The notes under the pieces: model-generated
Told to the model about the DNA's origin: nothing
Databases searched by the model: none
The model's input: the letters and a program-made list of their open reading frames with translations, nothing else
From: Firmicutes bacterium HGW-Firmicutes-9
Lineage (GTDB): Bacteria > Bacillota > Clostridia > Christensenellales > CAG-138
Direction of reading: 5' to 3'
DNA length: 64,000 bases
NCBI GenBank assembly: GCA_002841395.1
Contig: PGZM01000002.1
Span: 256,201 to 320,200, forward strand
Shown here: positions 46,673 through 55,061 of the stretch, in pieces
Layout: the number at the start of each line of letters is the position of its first letter
Position numbering within the stretch: the stretch's first letter is position 1
Made by a program: the position numbers and the translations under genes

Positions 46673-47785
46673 ATGAAAGAGGTAAAACCCGGGAAAAGAC
46701 GCATTTTGATTTGGATTTTGAGTGGTTTTGTGCTGCTGATTCTGGCGGCGCTCGCCGTGTTCTTCTTTGTACTTGCGCAAAAGCAGAATATAGTAAATGA
46801 ACTTTCGTTTGAGCAGTGTTTGAATTATTCGACAGAGAACAATCCCGACGCGAAGATCGGCGTTGTGATCGTAAAAGACAACGCTGCCAACATCTCTTTT
46901 TATGGCAACAACGGCGGAAGAATCCCCTATGACGCGTATGAGTTTGAGATTGGTTCCTTGACCAAGACGATTACCGCCGCGCTGATCCTGCGCGCAGAAT
47001 CGGACGGTGTTCTTCTTTTGTCGGATTCGATCGATCGCTTTCTGAAGCTGCCAAAGCAGGCGTATTATCCTACGATTCAGCGGTTGTTGACACATCAGTC
47101 GGGTTATCAAGAGGATTACTTTGAAAAACCGATGATAAGCAACTTCTTTACCGGCGGCAATAGCTATTACAACATCACGCAAAGCATGATGCGCCGCCGG
47201 ATCGGTAACGTGCACCTACAGGGTCGCGATTATCCGTTCCGCTACTCCAACTTCGGCATGTCCACGCTTGGCATGGTTCTAGAGGAAGTTTATCAGCAAA
47301 GCTATACCGACCTTGTCAACGCATATGTTCAGCAAGAACTAGGTATGCAGCACACACACGTGTCCGACGGAACAGGCAATCTATCCGGTTATTGGAACTG
47401 GGCAGCGGACGATGCGTACATCCCTGCCGGAGCGCTGATTTCGACTGCGGATGATATGGCGATCTATGCGCGCGCTATGCTGAGCGGTTCGCAGGAAGCT
47501 CTGGCTCACGCGCAGCTGCCGCTTGCTAAAATCGACGCAACAACCGAACAGCTCGCACAGTACGGCATTCGCATGGATTCCGCAGGCGCAGCCTGGATGA
47601 TCGATGACGAGCGCGGCATCGTATGGCACAATGGCGGGACAAGCAATTTCTCCTGCTATATGGGGTTTGATCCTGCCCGCCAGATCGCCGTCGTCGTGCT
47701 GACCAACCTTTCGCCGGATTATCGCATCCCTGCCACCGTGCTCGGCGCGAAACTTTTGATTGAACTGCAGGATGCTGCACATTAA
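46673..47785 (+). CDS. Class C beta-lactamase-like serine hydrolase, membrane-anchored
   Basis: A 370-residue protein with an N-terminal signal anchor (residues about 10-37). The penicillin-binding fold follows: the active-site SLTK tetrad in EIGSLTKTITAAL (about residue 97), the YSN motif in RYSNFGMSTLG (about 189) and HNGGTSNF as the third (KTG-like) box. This group includes D-aminopeptidases, esterases and PBP4*-like enzymes, so resistance should not be assumed. ATG at 46673 with GAGGAG upstream is preferred over an ATG 15 nt earlier. Confidence 0.88.
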   Translation: MKEVKPGKRRILIWILSGFVLLILAALAVFFFVLAQKQNIVNELSFEQCLNYSTENNPDAKIGVVIVKDNAANISFYGNNGGRIPYDAYEFEIGSLTKTITAALILRAESDGVLLLSDSIDRFLKLPKQAYYPTIQRLLTHQSGYQEDYFEKPMISNFFTGGNSYYNITQSMMRRRIGNVHLQGRDYPFRYSNFGMSTLGMVLEEVYQQSYTDLVNAYVQQELGMQHTHVSDGTGNLSGYWNWAADDAYIPAGALISTADDMAIYARAMLSGSQEALAHAQLPLAKIDATTEQLAQYGIRMDSAGAAWMIDDERGIVWHNGGTSNFSCYMGFDPARQIAVVVLTNLSPDYRIPATVLGAKLLIELQDAAH

Positions 47786-47797
47786 ATCTGGTTTTAT

Positions 47798-48256
47798 ATG
47801 TCAACGAATATCTCAATTTCATCTGAATCAATTCACACGCCGGACGCTGCCATGTTGCTTTCCGAGCTGTCATCTGCGCTTGTTTGCATCACCGGCTGCA
47901 GCGGCAACGCATCTTTTGATTTGGATGATATGACCGATTCGCGTTCCTGCTTTGCCGTTGCCAGAGATGACAACGGCATTATGTTAGGCTGCGGTGCAAT
48001 TCATCCCTTCGATGCCAGTACAGCGGAGATGAAGCGCGTTTACGCAAGGGATAAGAACAGCGGCGTTGGCAAGAAAGTCGTACAATTCTTAGAGCAACGT
48101 GCGGTCGAACTTGGATATTCAAGAATCATTCTGGAAACACGAATCGTCAATGAAAAAGCCGTTTCGTTCTATCTACGAAACGGCTATACGATCATTCAAA
48201 ACTACGGGAAATACGCAGATCACGAAGAAGCTGTTTGTTTTGAGAAGATATTATAG
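47798..48256 (+). CDS. GNAT family N-acetyltransferase
   Basis: A 152-residue GNAT enzyme: LGCGAIHPFDASTAEMKRVYA strand pair and the acetyl-CoA loop RDKNSGVGKKVVQFLEQRAVELGYSRI, then NEKAVSFYLRNGYTIIQNYG. The acceptor is unknown. It lies 12 nt after the serine hydrolase and is probably cotranscribed, although its ribosome site is weak. Confidence 0.87.
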   Translation: MSTNISISSESIHTPDAAMLLSELSSALVCITGCSGNASFDLDDMTDSRSCFAVARDDNGIMLGCGAIHPFDASTAEMKRVYARDKNSGVGKKVVQFLEQRAVELGYSRIILETRIVNEKAVSFYLRNGYTIIQNYGKYADHEEAVCFEKIL

Positions 48257-48307
48257 TAACCATTTGATTGGCGCAGCATATCTTGTGCCTCTCTATTCAA
48301 TCGTGAT

Positions 48308-48688
48308 TTAATCGGCTGTTGCTTGCATCAGCGCATTCACTACTGCCTTTAGGAACGCGTTTTGATCAAGCGTCGCGCCGGACACCATATCGATGACAGG
48401 ACTTTGCGCCGAGATGACTTCGTTCTTCAGCGTCTCACTCAGCTCTTCCCGTTGCGTCTTAATAACATCGATTGATACAATCCGATGATCCTCAACCGCA
48501 ACTTCAACAATATTCGTAAACCGAAAACCCTGATATGTTCCTGTATAGGTGCCATCCTGCACTTGACTCATGTCCACGTCTTGGATTGTTAGGGTTCGTG
48601 TTTTTTGCATCCCTGGAAACGCCATTGCAGCAATCAACACAATGAACGTAAGAAAAATAATGCCAATCCACTTAAATACACGTTTCAT
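48308..48688 (-). CDS. FMN-binding domain protein (membrane anchored)
   Basis: A 126-residue protein with one N-terminal membrane helix (residues about 7-27) and an extracytoplasmic FMN_bind domain. The DMVSGATLDQ segment near residue 100 matches the SGAT flavinylation motif, in which FMN is attached covalently by ApbE-type enzymes. It overlaps the flavodoxin gene by 4 nt and is cotranscribed with it, so the pair may form a small electron transfer system. Confidence 0.88.
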   Translation of the reverse strand: MKRVFKWIGIIFLTFIVLIAAMAFPGMQKTRTLTIQDVDMSQVQDGTYTGTYQGFRFTNIVEVAVEDHRIVSIDVIKTQREELSETLKNEVISAQSPVIDMVSGATLDQNAFLKAVVNALMQATAD

Positions 48689-49167
48689 TTTGTTATCCCC
48701 TGAATCATATTTACGCTCTGTTCAGCGATCGCATCGATCTGCGCCTCGCGCTTTGCGTTCGACCAGTTCACGATGCCAAGTGATTGTGCCGCAACGCCTT
48801 TCGCGCTCAGTTGTGATAGCAGCTGTTTCAACGTATGGTTGCCACCCATCCAAGGTTTCTTGAAGTATTGTGTGAGAAAGCAAAACGTCGGTACTTGTTT
48901 CGTGAACTCCACTTGCTGCAGATACATCGTTATCGCCGGATCCAACGAAAACGCCTTTACCGGAGAACCGATGATGAGAACGTCGTATAGGTTTGGATTT
49001 GGCGTTTTGTGAAGACGCACCGGTCTGCTGGACTGCGCGCTCTCTTCCTCTGCGGTGAATCGCTGAATTTCGACCTGTTCCCCTGCCTTGGTCAGCCTTG
49101 CCGCAATTTGTTCTGCCGCCTGCAATGTGTTCCCCGTCTTTGAGTAAACGATGATACCGATCTTCAT
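48685..49167 (-). CDS. Flavodoxin family protein
   Basis: A 160-residue flavodoxin-fold protein: FMN phosphate loop in IIVYSKTGNTLQAAE at the N-terminus, DVLIIGSPVKAFSLDPAI and CFLTQYFKKPWMGGNHTLKQL for the later loops. ATG overlaps the TetR stop (ATGA), and its own stop overlaps the FMN-binding gene. It has GGGAGGGG upstream. Likely an electron carrier or menaquinone/FMN reductase-like protein. Confidence 0.88.
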   Translation of the reverse strand: MKIGIIVYSKTGNTLQAAEQIAARLTKAGEQVEIQRFTAEEESAQSSRPVRLHKTPNPNLYDVLIIGSPVKAFSLDPAITMYLQQVEFTKQVPTFCFLTQYFKKPWMGGNHTLKQLLSQLSAKGVAAQSLGIVNWSNAKREAQIDAIAEQSVNMIQGITK

Positions 49168-49757
49168 TTTGTTCCCCTCCCGGTTAATAAATAGTCGACA
49201 ATATTGTCCATATCTTGAAAGAGTGATTCTCTCGACAATCCGTTGCTAGAAAAATACAACGCCAATTGACCTTGTATCGTGTAGATGATCGTTTTTGCGA
49301 CCGTTACCACGTCTTCTTTGCGCAGTTGCCCGCTTGCAACAAATGGCTCATACGTCAGGTACCAGATATCCTGAAACTGCAAATCGTAATTCGGGCTTGC
49401 TTGATTTGCAAACCGATAGGAATAGAAAAAATCATAGATGTGCGGATTGTCCAGATAAAACTGGACATACAAGCGATTAACGCGCTTGACGTCCGACACG
49501 TCGCGAAACTTCATCGTATCGTTTGACATCATATGTGCGCCAACATCCGCGACCATCCGTTCTTTGACGGCCAGCAGAAGCGAATCCAAATCTTTAAAAT
49601 AGTGATAGATCGTCGCATACGAATACCCTGTCGCCTCCGCGATTTTGCGCACGGTAACAGCCGCAACGCCATCGTTCAAAATGATGTTCTTGGCGGCGTC
49701 AACAAACTCCCTCTTGACCAGATCGCTTTTCTTTTTCGCCTGTTCTTCAGCTGACAT
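49164..49757 (-). CDS. TetR family transcriptional regulator
   Basis: A 197-residue TetR protein with the N-terminal HTH AAKNIILNDGVAAVTVRKIAEATGYSYATIYHYFKD (about residues 16-51) and a ligand-binding helical domain. First gene of a three-gene overlapping operon with the flavodoxin and FMN-binding protein, so probably autoregulatory. ATG with GGAG 5 nt upstream. Confidence 0.9.
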   Translation of the reverse strand: MSAEEQAKKKSDLVKREFVDAAKNIILNDGVAAVTVRKIAEATGYSYATIYHYFKDLDSLLLAVKERMVADVGAHMMSNDTMKFRDVSDVKRVNRLYVQFYLDNPHIYDFFYSYRFANQASPNYDLQFQDIWYLTYEPFVASGQLRKEDVVTVAKTIIYTIQGQLALYFSSNGLSRESLFQDMDNIVDYLLTGRGTK

Positions 49758-49831
49758 ATGAACTCCTGTTTAACATCGTTATAAAAATCAAACATTGTTA
49801 GATTAACGAATTTGATTCGGTTTGTCAATAG

Positions 49832-49862
49832 AAAAAACCCCGAAGCACTTGCCTCGGGGTTT
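49832..49862 (-). terminator. Terminator of the TM1266-like gene
   Basis: AAACCCCGA/TCGGGGTTT stem with a 10-nt loop, followed by TTT on the minus strand; separates the TM1266-like gene from the TetR operon. Confidence 0.85.
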
Positions 49863-49879
49863 TGCTTGTCCCATGTCTG

Positions 49880-50134
49880 TTAATTCAGGTCGATCATTTT
49901 GGCGGTGATGCCGTCGAGTTTGTTCAGGTCTTTCACAAGCTGCTCGATTTCTGCCTGTTCGCCATAAGGCTGTAGAATGATCAGTCCGTCTGTTGCGCAG
50001 AGGTCTTCGCTGACTTCGTGGAGACCCAGGCGTGCTTTGATCTTGCAGCCGTTTTCGGTGAGCACTTTTTGAAACGCGGCTGAGTTCCCGACTCTGTTGT
50101 CCATGCGGACGCCGATGACATAATAGTATGACAT
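49880..50134 (-). CDS. TM1266-like (iron-only hydrogenase system) putative regulator
   Basis: An 84-residue ACT-like/NikR C-terminal-like protein. YVIGVRMDNRVGNSAAFQKV, the RLGLHEV segment and the DLNKLDGITAKMI ending match the TM1266 group, which is annotated near [FeFe]-hydrogenase genes. No DNA-binding domain is present, so it may bind a metal or small ligand. ATG at 50134 has AAGGAGG 8 nt upstream. No hydrogenase gene is present in this window. Confidence 0.72.
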   Translation of the reverse strand: MSYYYVIGVRMDNRVGNSAAFQKVLTENGCKIKARLGLHEVSEDLCATDGLIILQPYGEQAEIEQLVKDLNKLDGITAKMIDLN

Positions 50135-50191
50135 GCGTTTTGCCTCCTTCATGTTTATCATTTCTTATAGTTTCAAGAGAGTTGTATCTGC

Positions 50192-50680
50192 TTAGTAAGG
50201 GATACCCAATAATCCCAATATTAAATTCCCCGCCACCCAGATTCCAGTATTAAATATTAAATAGCAAACAAAGAGTGGTGCAAATCGATTTCCCAATGGT
50301 TTTCTGAAGACAAACGCCGAAAGAAACTGCAAGTTAGCATAGATTAAACCATAAACAATATAGTAAGAAACAAGGTTTATGTGATCTTGATACGTTACTA
50401 AACCCCATTCCGAATGAACGCCCGATAGAGGCCCCAAGACTACATTGGTGAAAATTAACATGAAAATAGCTGTAACGACCATAGCGACTTCTGAAATCAA
50501 TACAAGAACTACTAGCGTTGCGAAAATGCTTTGATCTTTATTTTGAAGCTGAATCATTCGCATCTTATTGATGTGTAGGGACACAAACAAAGATAGAATG
50601 CATATAAATGTAATAATTCCAAGTGCGAAGAGAGAATCCGGAGGTATGATAAGAAAAAACATTCGAAATCCATGAAACAT
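50192..50680 (-). CDS. Hypothetical membrane protein
   Basis: A 162-residue, strongly hydrophobic protein with about four membrane helices (residues roughly 15-36, 52-82, 102-122 and 135-158). I do not recognise the family. Its DNA is more AT-rich than its neighbours and it stands alone between two terminators, so it may have been acquired. ATG at 50680 has GGAGG 10 nt upstream, which supports real translation. Confidence 0.6.
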   Translation of the reverse strand: MFHGFRMFFLIIPPDSLFALGIITFICILSLFVSLHINKMRMIQLQNKDQSIFATLVVLVLISEVAMVVTAIFMLIFTNVVLGPLSGVHSEWGLVTYQDHINLVSYYIVYGLIYANLQFLSAFVFRKPLGNRFAPLFVCYLIFNTGIWVAGNLILGLLGIPY

Positions 50681-50877
50681 CCAATCGTGCCCTCCGTTAT
50701 CACTTTTCGATCACTCGATCGTTTAAGACAATCTGCTGGCAATACCTACAAGATAACCGAATTGAAAATTAATCTATTCGAAGGATACTTGAGACTGTAG
50801 TTAAATAGTAGCATACTACTCAAACCAAATACTAGAGTGATTATGTTCAAAAAAACTCTTTAAAAATCATTTCAAAT

Positions 50878-50906
50878 AAAAAAGGCAGAGGTTAACTCTG
50901 CCTTTT
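50878..50906. terminator. Terminator after the DUF1566 gene
   Basis: AAAGGCAGAG/CTCTGCCTTT stem with loop GTTAA and A/T runs on both sides; lies just after the DUF1566 stop. Confidence 0.85.
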
Positions 50907-50920
50907 GGAATACATTCTGG

Positions 50921-52240
50921 TTAATCCGCGTCCCGAACCAGACGAACGAAATTATATACCCGCCTTATATCTCCCTGCGGTCCATTCCCATAGGATGCAT
51001 TGCCAGTTTTTGGATCGGTTCGTTGGCACCCTGCACCGTGGACGTCCATAAATTGCGCGCCCCGACCGCCAGCGTCAAAATATCCCAACGCTCTGCCAAA
51101 GCATACGATAGCGGCATCCTTCCCCGGGTTGAAACTCGTGCTTGTCCAGAAGAACGGATAATCCACCTGGGACGCTTCGTTAACGATTTGCGTACAAGCA
51201 AATATCGGATCAATCGCTGCGCTGTTCGTGGTATCCGGACTTCTTGTATAGTCCAATATGCTCTGCAGCTCTTTTGTATTCGGCAGTCTCCAATCGTCAT
51301 ATCCGGCGTACTCCGCGCTTTCGGCAAACGCGAGCGCCTCCTGCCAATTCAGACTGCCGTCGTCGTTCGTAAATGCGCTCAAGTCAAACACGGTATCTCC
51401 ACTGTCAACCTGCGACCACATCAATCCTGTTGCCGCATCCGTAACGGTGCCATCGCCGTTGTCGACAAAGGCATTGACGCCATAGTCAGCGTTGCCGCGA
51501 ACCAAACGGATATAGAATTGTCCCGAAGATCCCCTATTGCCAGGTTGCTGCGGATATCCCTTTATCCTTCCGTCTGCGAAGTTGACGCCAAAGAACGTTG
51601 CCGATCCATTCATTGTGGTGCTGACATATTCCGTGGACGTGATATATTGCGCATCGATGTATCTCTTTACGCCGTCATTTGGATATTCAAAATCAAAGTA
51701 TTCCGTATCAATAAACGGAACAGCGCTATTAGGCGCAGACTTCGAAGAAGGATCTCCTGAACCTTGGTTGCCGGAGAAATCGATGAGCGAATACAGCTCT
51801 TTGATCGTAGGCACGCGCCAATCGGTGTATCCGCCAGTCGTGCAAGCCATCCCATAGCTTTGTGCCTCGTCAAAATTACATAAATCGAACCCTTGTTCCC
51901 ACATCAACCCCGTAACGTTATCTGTGATTGTTTCGTCGCCGTTGTCCGTATAACTGGGTTGATTGCCTGCGTAACTGGCGTCCTGTCCATAAAACGCGTC
52001 ACCGATAGTTTGCGTCGTTGTTTCCCCGGCGTTGTCATAAAATGCGGTTTGCCCCGTATCAACAATATTGTAATTGCCCGATTTCTTATCTTGCGCCTCA
52101 ACTGCTGCAACTTGCTGGGGTTGCGACATAAGCGCGGTTTCTTGCGCGGATTCAATATTCGTTTGTACAGCTGCACAACCTGTACACAAAAATGCTGCTA
52201 CAGCAAGAAAACAAAAAATCACTATAGCTGTTCTTTTCAT
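50921..52240 (-). CDS. DUF1566 (Lcl C-terminal) lipoprotein, two repeats
   Basis: A 439-residue lipoprotein: signal peptide with lipobox FLCTGC (cysteine near residue 21), an acidic/Gln-rich linker, then two DUF1566 repeats. Both carry DNGD, ATGLMW/VTGLMW, QEALAFAES or DEAQSYGMA, and DWRLPNTKEL or DWRVPTIKEL motifs (about residues 120-240 and 275-430). DUF1566 modules are lectin-like and found in secreted proteins. ATG at 52240 has GGAGG 6 nt upstream. Ligand unknown; monocistronic. Confidence 0.88.
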   Translation of the reverse strand: MKRTAIVIFCFLAVAAFLCTGCAAVQTNIESAQETALMSQPQQVAAVEAQDKKSGNYNIVDTGQTAFYDNAGETTTQTIGDAFYGQDASYAGNQPSYTDNGDETITDNVTGLMWEQGFDLCNFDEAQSYGMACTTGGYTDWRVPTIKELYSLIDFSGNQGSGDPSSKSAPNSAVPFIDTEYFDFEYPNDGVKRYIDAQYITSTEYVSTTMNGSATFFGVNFADGRIKGYPQQPGNRGSSGQFYIRLVRGNADYGVNAFVDNGDGTVTDAATGLMWSQVDSGDTVFDLSAFTNDDGSLNWQEALAFAESAEYAGYDDWRLPNTKELQSILDYTRSPDTTNSAAIDPIFACTQIVNEASQVDYPFFWTSTSFNPGKDAAIVCFGRALGYFDAGGRGAQFMDVHGAGCQRTDPKTGNASYGNGPQGDIRRVYNFVRLVRDAD

Positions 52241-52402
52241 CGTTTTCCTCCATAAATGTCTGCAATGCCTTGATTGAAGACTCATGAATATATCGTGCGC
52301 CGCTCAATTTGCGGTAACCTGATCATATTCTCTCTATGTGAAAACCATGTGAAGAGACTGCTATAGGGATTTTTATTTCTATTTGGAGTTACTTGTTTTA
52401 AC

Positions 52403-53926
52403 TTATTCCCACTCAATCGTTCCCGGCGGTTTGCTGGTGATGTCGTAGACGACGCGATTCACGTGCGGCACCTCGCCAATAATTCGCTCGCTGATACGGC
52501 GCAGTACGGGATACGGAATCTCCGCCCATTCAACCGTCATCGCATCCGTGGAGGTCACCGCGCGAACGCCGATGATGTAGTCGTACGTGCGCTGATCGCC
52601 CATGACGCCGACCGTGCGCATGCCCGTAAATACCGTGAAATACTGCCAGATCGCCTCCTGGAGGCCAGCGTTTTTCACTTCCTCGCGGAAGATCGCGTCG
52701 CTGCGGCGCAGGATTGCAAGCTTATCTTCCGTCACGTCGCCGAGCACGCGAATCGCAAGACCCGGACCCGGGAACGGCTGCCGCCAGACGAGTTCGTGCG
52801 GAATGCCGAGCGATTCGCCCAGCGCGCGTACTTCGTCTTTAAAGAGCATGCGTAGCGGCTCGACTAGGCCGATGAAGCCGATATCTTTGGGAAGCCCGCC
52901 AACGTTGTGGTGGCTTTTGATCGTGCTTGCGCTGCTTGTACCACTCTCGATCACGTCCGGATAGATTGTGCCCTGCAGCAGGAACTCTCCGCCGCCAAGC
53001 TTTTTGGATTCCTCCTCGAATACGCGGATGAACTCTTCACCGATGATCTTGCGCTTCTTCTCCGGCTCGACGACGCCTGCGAGCTTGCTCAGGAAACGCT
53101 CGCGCGCATCGACTTTGATGATGTTGAGTGAGAGCGTATCGTGATATACCTGCATGACCTGCTCCGCCTCATTCTCGCGCAGGAGGCCGTGGTCAACGAA
53201 GATGCAGGTCATCTGACTGCCGACCGCTTCATGCACCAGTACGCTCGCAACGGACGAATCCACGCCGCCGGAGAGCGCGCCGATGACTCGTTTGTCGCCT
53301 ACCTGCGCACGAATGGACGCGATCAGTTCATCCTTCAGGTTAGCCGCGCTGTAGTCGCACTCAAGACCGCAGATGTTTTTTAAGAAATTTTTAAATAGCC
53401 AATGACCATCTTTTGTATGAGTTACTTCTGCATGAAACTGTATGCCATAGATTTTCATATCATCATTGGCAAAAGCAGCGACAGGACAGTCTTTAGTTGA
53501 AGCTATTGAGCGAAATCCAGCTGGAGCACGTGTTACTGAATCATTATGATTCATCCAAACAACGTCCCCCACGCTAGCTAGCAATGGATGATGTTGATAA
53601 ACAATCTTAGTGTGCCCATACTCGCGGATTGGTGCGGCTGCAATTTCTCCACCGAACACCTTAGCGATGTACTGCATACCGTAGCAAATGCCAAGCACCG
53701 GAACGCCAAGCGAGAATACGGCGTTATCACAGGCCTTTGCGCCTTCTTCATAAGCGCTGTCCGGCCCGCCGGTCATGATGATCGCGCTGAGGCTGTCTCC
53801 CTTGATGCGCTCGAGAGAGGCATCATGCGGGATCAACTCGCTATAGACGCCTGCTTCGCGGACGCGACGCGCGATCAGTTGATTGTATTGTCCTCCGAAA
53901 TCGAGGACGACGACACGTTCCCGCAT
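52403..53926 (-). CDS. guaA: GMP synthase (glutamine-hydrolysing)
   Basis: Converts XMP to GMP. At 507 residues it has an N-terminal class I glutamine amidotransferase (catalytic cysteine in [11 protein letters not shown], histidine/glutamate in [11 protein letters not shown]), the ATP-pyrophosphatase P-loop [13 protein letters not shown] near residue 215, and a C-terminal dimerisation domain. ATG at 53926 with GAGGAG upstream, 3 nt after xpt. The amidotransferase part carries an AT-rich patch at about 53378-53620 that nevertheless keeps the frame and conserved residues. Confidence 0.96.
   Translation of the reverse strand: MRERVVVLDFGGQYNQLIARRVREAGVYSELIPHDASLERIKGDSLSAIIMTGGPDSAYEEGAKACDNAVFSLGVPVLGICYGMQYIAKVFGGEIAAAPIREYGHTKIVYQHHPLLASVGDVVWMNHNDSVTRAPAGFRSIASTKDCPVAAFANDDMKIYGIQFHAEVTHTKDGHWLFKNFLKNICGLECDYSAANLKDELIASIRAQVGDKRVIGALSGGVDSSVASVLVHEAVGSQMTCIFVDHGLLRENEAEQVMQVYHDTLSLNIIKVDARERFLSKLAGVVEPEKKRKIIGEEFIRVFEEESKKLGGGEFLLQGTIYPDVIESGTSSASTIKSHHNVGGLPKDIGFIGLVEPLRMLFKDEVRALGESLGIPHELVWRQPFPGPGLAIRVLGDVTEDKLAILRRSDAIFREEVKNAGLQEAIWQYFTVFTGMRTVGVMGDQRTYDYIIGVRAVTSTDAMTVEWAEIPYPVLRRISERIIGEVPHVNRVVYDITSKPPGTIEWE
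53378..53620 (-). other. AT-rich mosaic patch inside guaA
   Basis: Over about 240 bp the GC content falls to roughly 32-47% per 60-base line (counted by eye), against 60-68% on lines nearby in the same gene. The reading frame and the amidotransferase residues are intact. It looks like a recombined segment from a lower-GC relative. Confidence 0.6.
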
Positions 53927-53929
53927 GGT

Positions 53930-54505
53930 CTACTCCTCGCGGAAGACGACGCCCTGTTCGTCTGCCTTCTCAATGATGGCAAGGGATTCCAGATGAATGC
54001 CGGAATCACGCAGGCGTTGGCCGCCTGCCTGGAAGCCTTTTTCAATCGCGACGCCGATGCCGAGCAGCTCCGCACCTGCTTCCTCGACGATCTCAACAAG
54101 GCCGCGCAGCGCTTCGCCGTTGGCGAGAAAATCGTCTACGATAAACACCTTATCATTCGCGTTGAGCCACTGGCTCGCGACGATAAGCGTTACCTGTTTT
54201 TTATAGGTATAGGAGTAGATGTCGCTTTTGTAGAGGCCGCCCTCGATGTTGTCCGACTTTGCCTTCTTTGCGAACACAAGCGGAACGCCGAACTCCTCTG
54301 CGCAAATCGTGCCCAGCGCGATGCCGGAAGCCTCGACCGTCAATACTGCGGTCAGCCCTTTTAAATCAAAAAGCCTTTTGAATTCCTTCGCCATGTCGCG
54401 CATCAGCGCCGTATCCACGCGGTGGTTCAAAAAGCCGTCTACCTTTATAATGTTACCGGGAAGTACACGCCCTTCGGCGCGAATTCGATCCTGCAACTGC
54501 TTCAT
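53930..54505 (-). CDS. xpt: Xanthine phosphoribosyltransferase
   Basis: Salvages xanthine to XMP using PRPP; XMP is the substrate of the next gene, guaA. The protein has 191 residues with GNIIKVDGFLNHRVD near the N-terminus, the EASGIALGTICAEEFG segment and the PRPP loop VFIVDDFLANGEALRGL near residue 124. Start at 54505 follows family length; GGGAG is 10 nt upstream. I see no purine riboswitch in the leader. Confidence 0.92.
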   Translation of the reverse strand: MKQLQDRIRAEGRVLPGNIIKVDGFLNHRVDTALMRDMAKEFKRLFDLKGLTAVLTVEASGIALGTICAEEFGVPLVFAKKAKSDNIEGGLYKSDIYSYTYKKQVTLIVASQWLNANDKVFIVDDFLANGEALRGLVEIVEEAGAELLGIGVAIEKGFQAGGQRLRDSGIHLESLAIIEKADEQGVVFREE

Positions 54506-54541
54506 CTTGCACCAACTCCCATCCATACCAAATAATGATCC

Positions 54542-54570
54542 ATTATCGCTCAAAACATCCGAAGAATCAA
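54542..54570 (-). promoter_or_regulatory. Promoter of xpt-guaA
   Basis: TTGATT (54565-54570) and GATAAT (54542-54547) 17 nt apart on the minus strand, about 37 bp before the xpt ATG. Confidence 0.55.
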
Positions 54571-54652
54571 GGTTTTATCAGAAATTCCGTAATAATCTTA
54601 CAAACTCATAAATTCGCACGCAACAGAGGCGTAATAAGCGTTGCAATGTTGT

Positions 54653-54689
54653 ATAAAAAGAAACGCCGCAGGGATGATCCATGCGGCGT
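54653..54689 (-). terminator. Terminator of the spoVB/mazG/hup operon
   Basis: ACGCCGCA/TGCGGCGT stem followed on the minus strand by TTTCTTTTT, directly after the HU gene. Confidence 0.85.
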
Positions 54690-54707
54690 AAGAAACACGA
54701 TTCTTTT

Positions 54708-54980
54708 TTAGTTGAGCGAATCCTTGAGCGCTTTGCCAGCCTTAAAGGTGGGCAGCTTGGACGCCGGGATGTCGATCTCTTTGCGGGTCTGCGGGTTGTG
54801 GCCTTTGCGGGCGGGACGAACCTTCGCTTCAAAGGTGCCGAAGCCAACGATGGAAACCTTATCGCCAGCCTTCAGGGACTCTTCGACCGCGCTCAGGAAC
54901 GCGACAACTGCCTTTTCGGCATCCTTTTTCGAGAGTTCGCTCTTCTCCGCGACGGCCGCGATCAAATCGGTTTTATTCAT
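54708..54980 (-). CDS. hup: HU family DNA-binding protein
   Basis: A 90-residue histone-like protein: [20 protein letters not shown] start, [20 protein letters not shown] beta-arm and the [17 protein letters not shown] end. It binds and bends DNA as a dimer. It follows mazG by 81 nt in the conserved Firmicute order spoVB-like, mazG, hup. Confidence 0.96.
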   Translation of the reverse strand: MNKTDLIAAVAEKSELSKKDAEKAVVAFLSAVEESLKAGDKVSIVGFGTFEAKVRPARKGHNPQTRKEIDIPASKLPTFKAGKALKDSLN

Positions 54981-55061
54981 TTAAAATATCCTCCATGAAT
55001 TTTTGGTTGCTGGAACATTGTATCAATCTTAGCGCCGATTGGCAAGCCTTTAATTGTGAAT

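Noticed and set aside
46673-47785. Beta-lactam resistance gene
   Set aside because: The fold is that of class C beta-lactamase-like hydrolases, but many members are esterases or peptidases; nothing in the sequence proves resistance.
53378-53620. Frameshift or insertion sequence in guaA
   Set aside because: The frame is continuous and conserved residues are present; only composition changes.
54506-54660. Purine riboswitch before xpt-guaA
   Set aside because: The leader lacks the conserved junction and loop sequences of the purine aptamer; only a promoter is visible.
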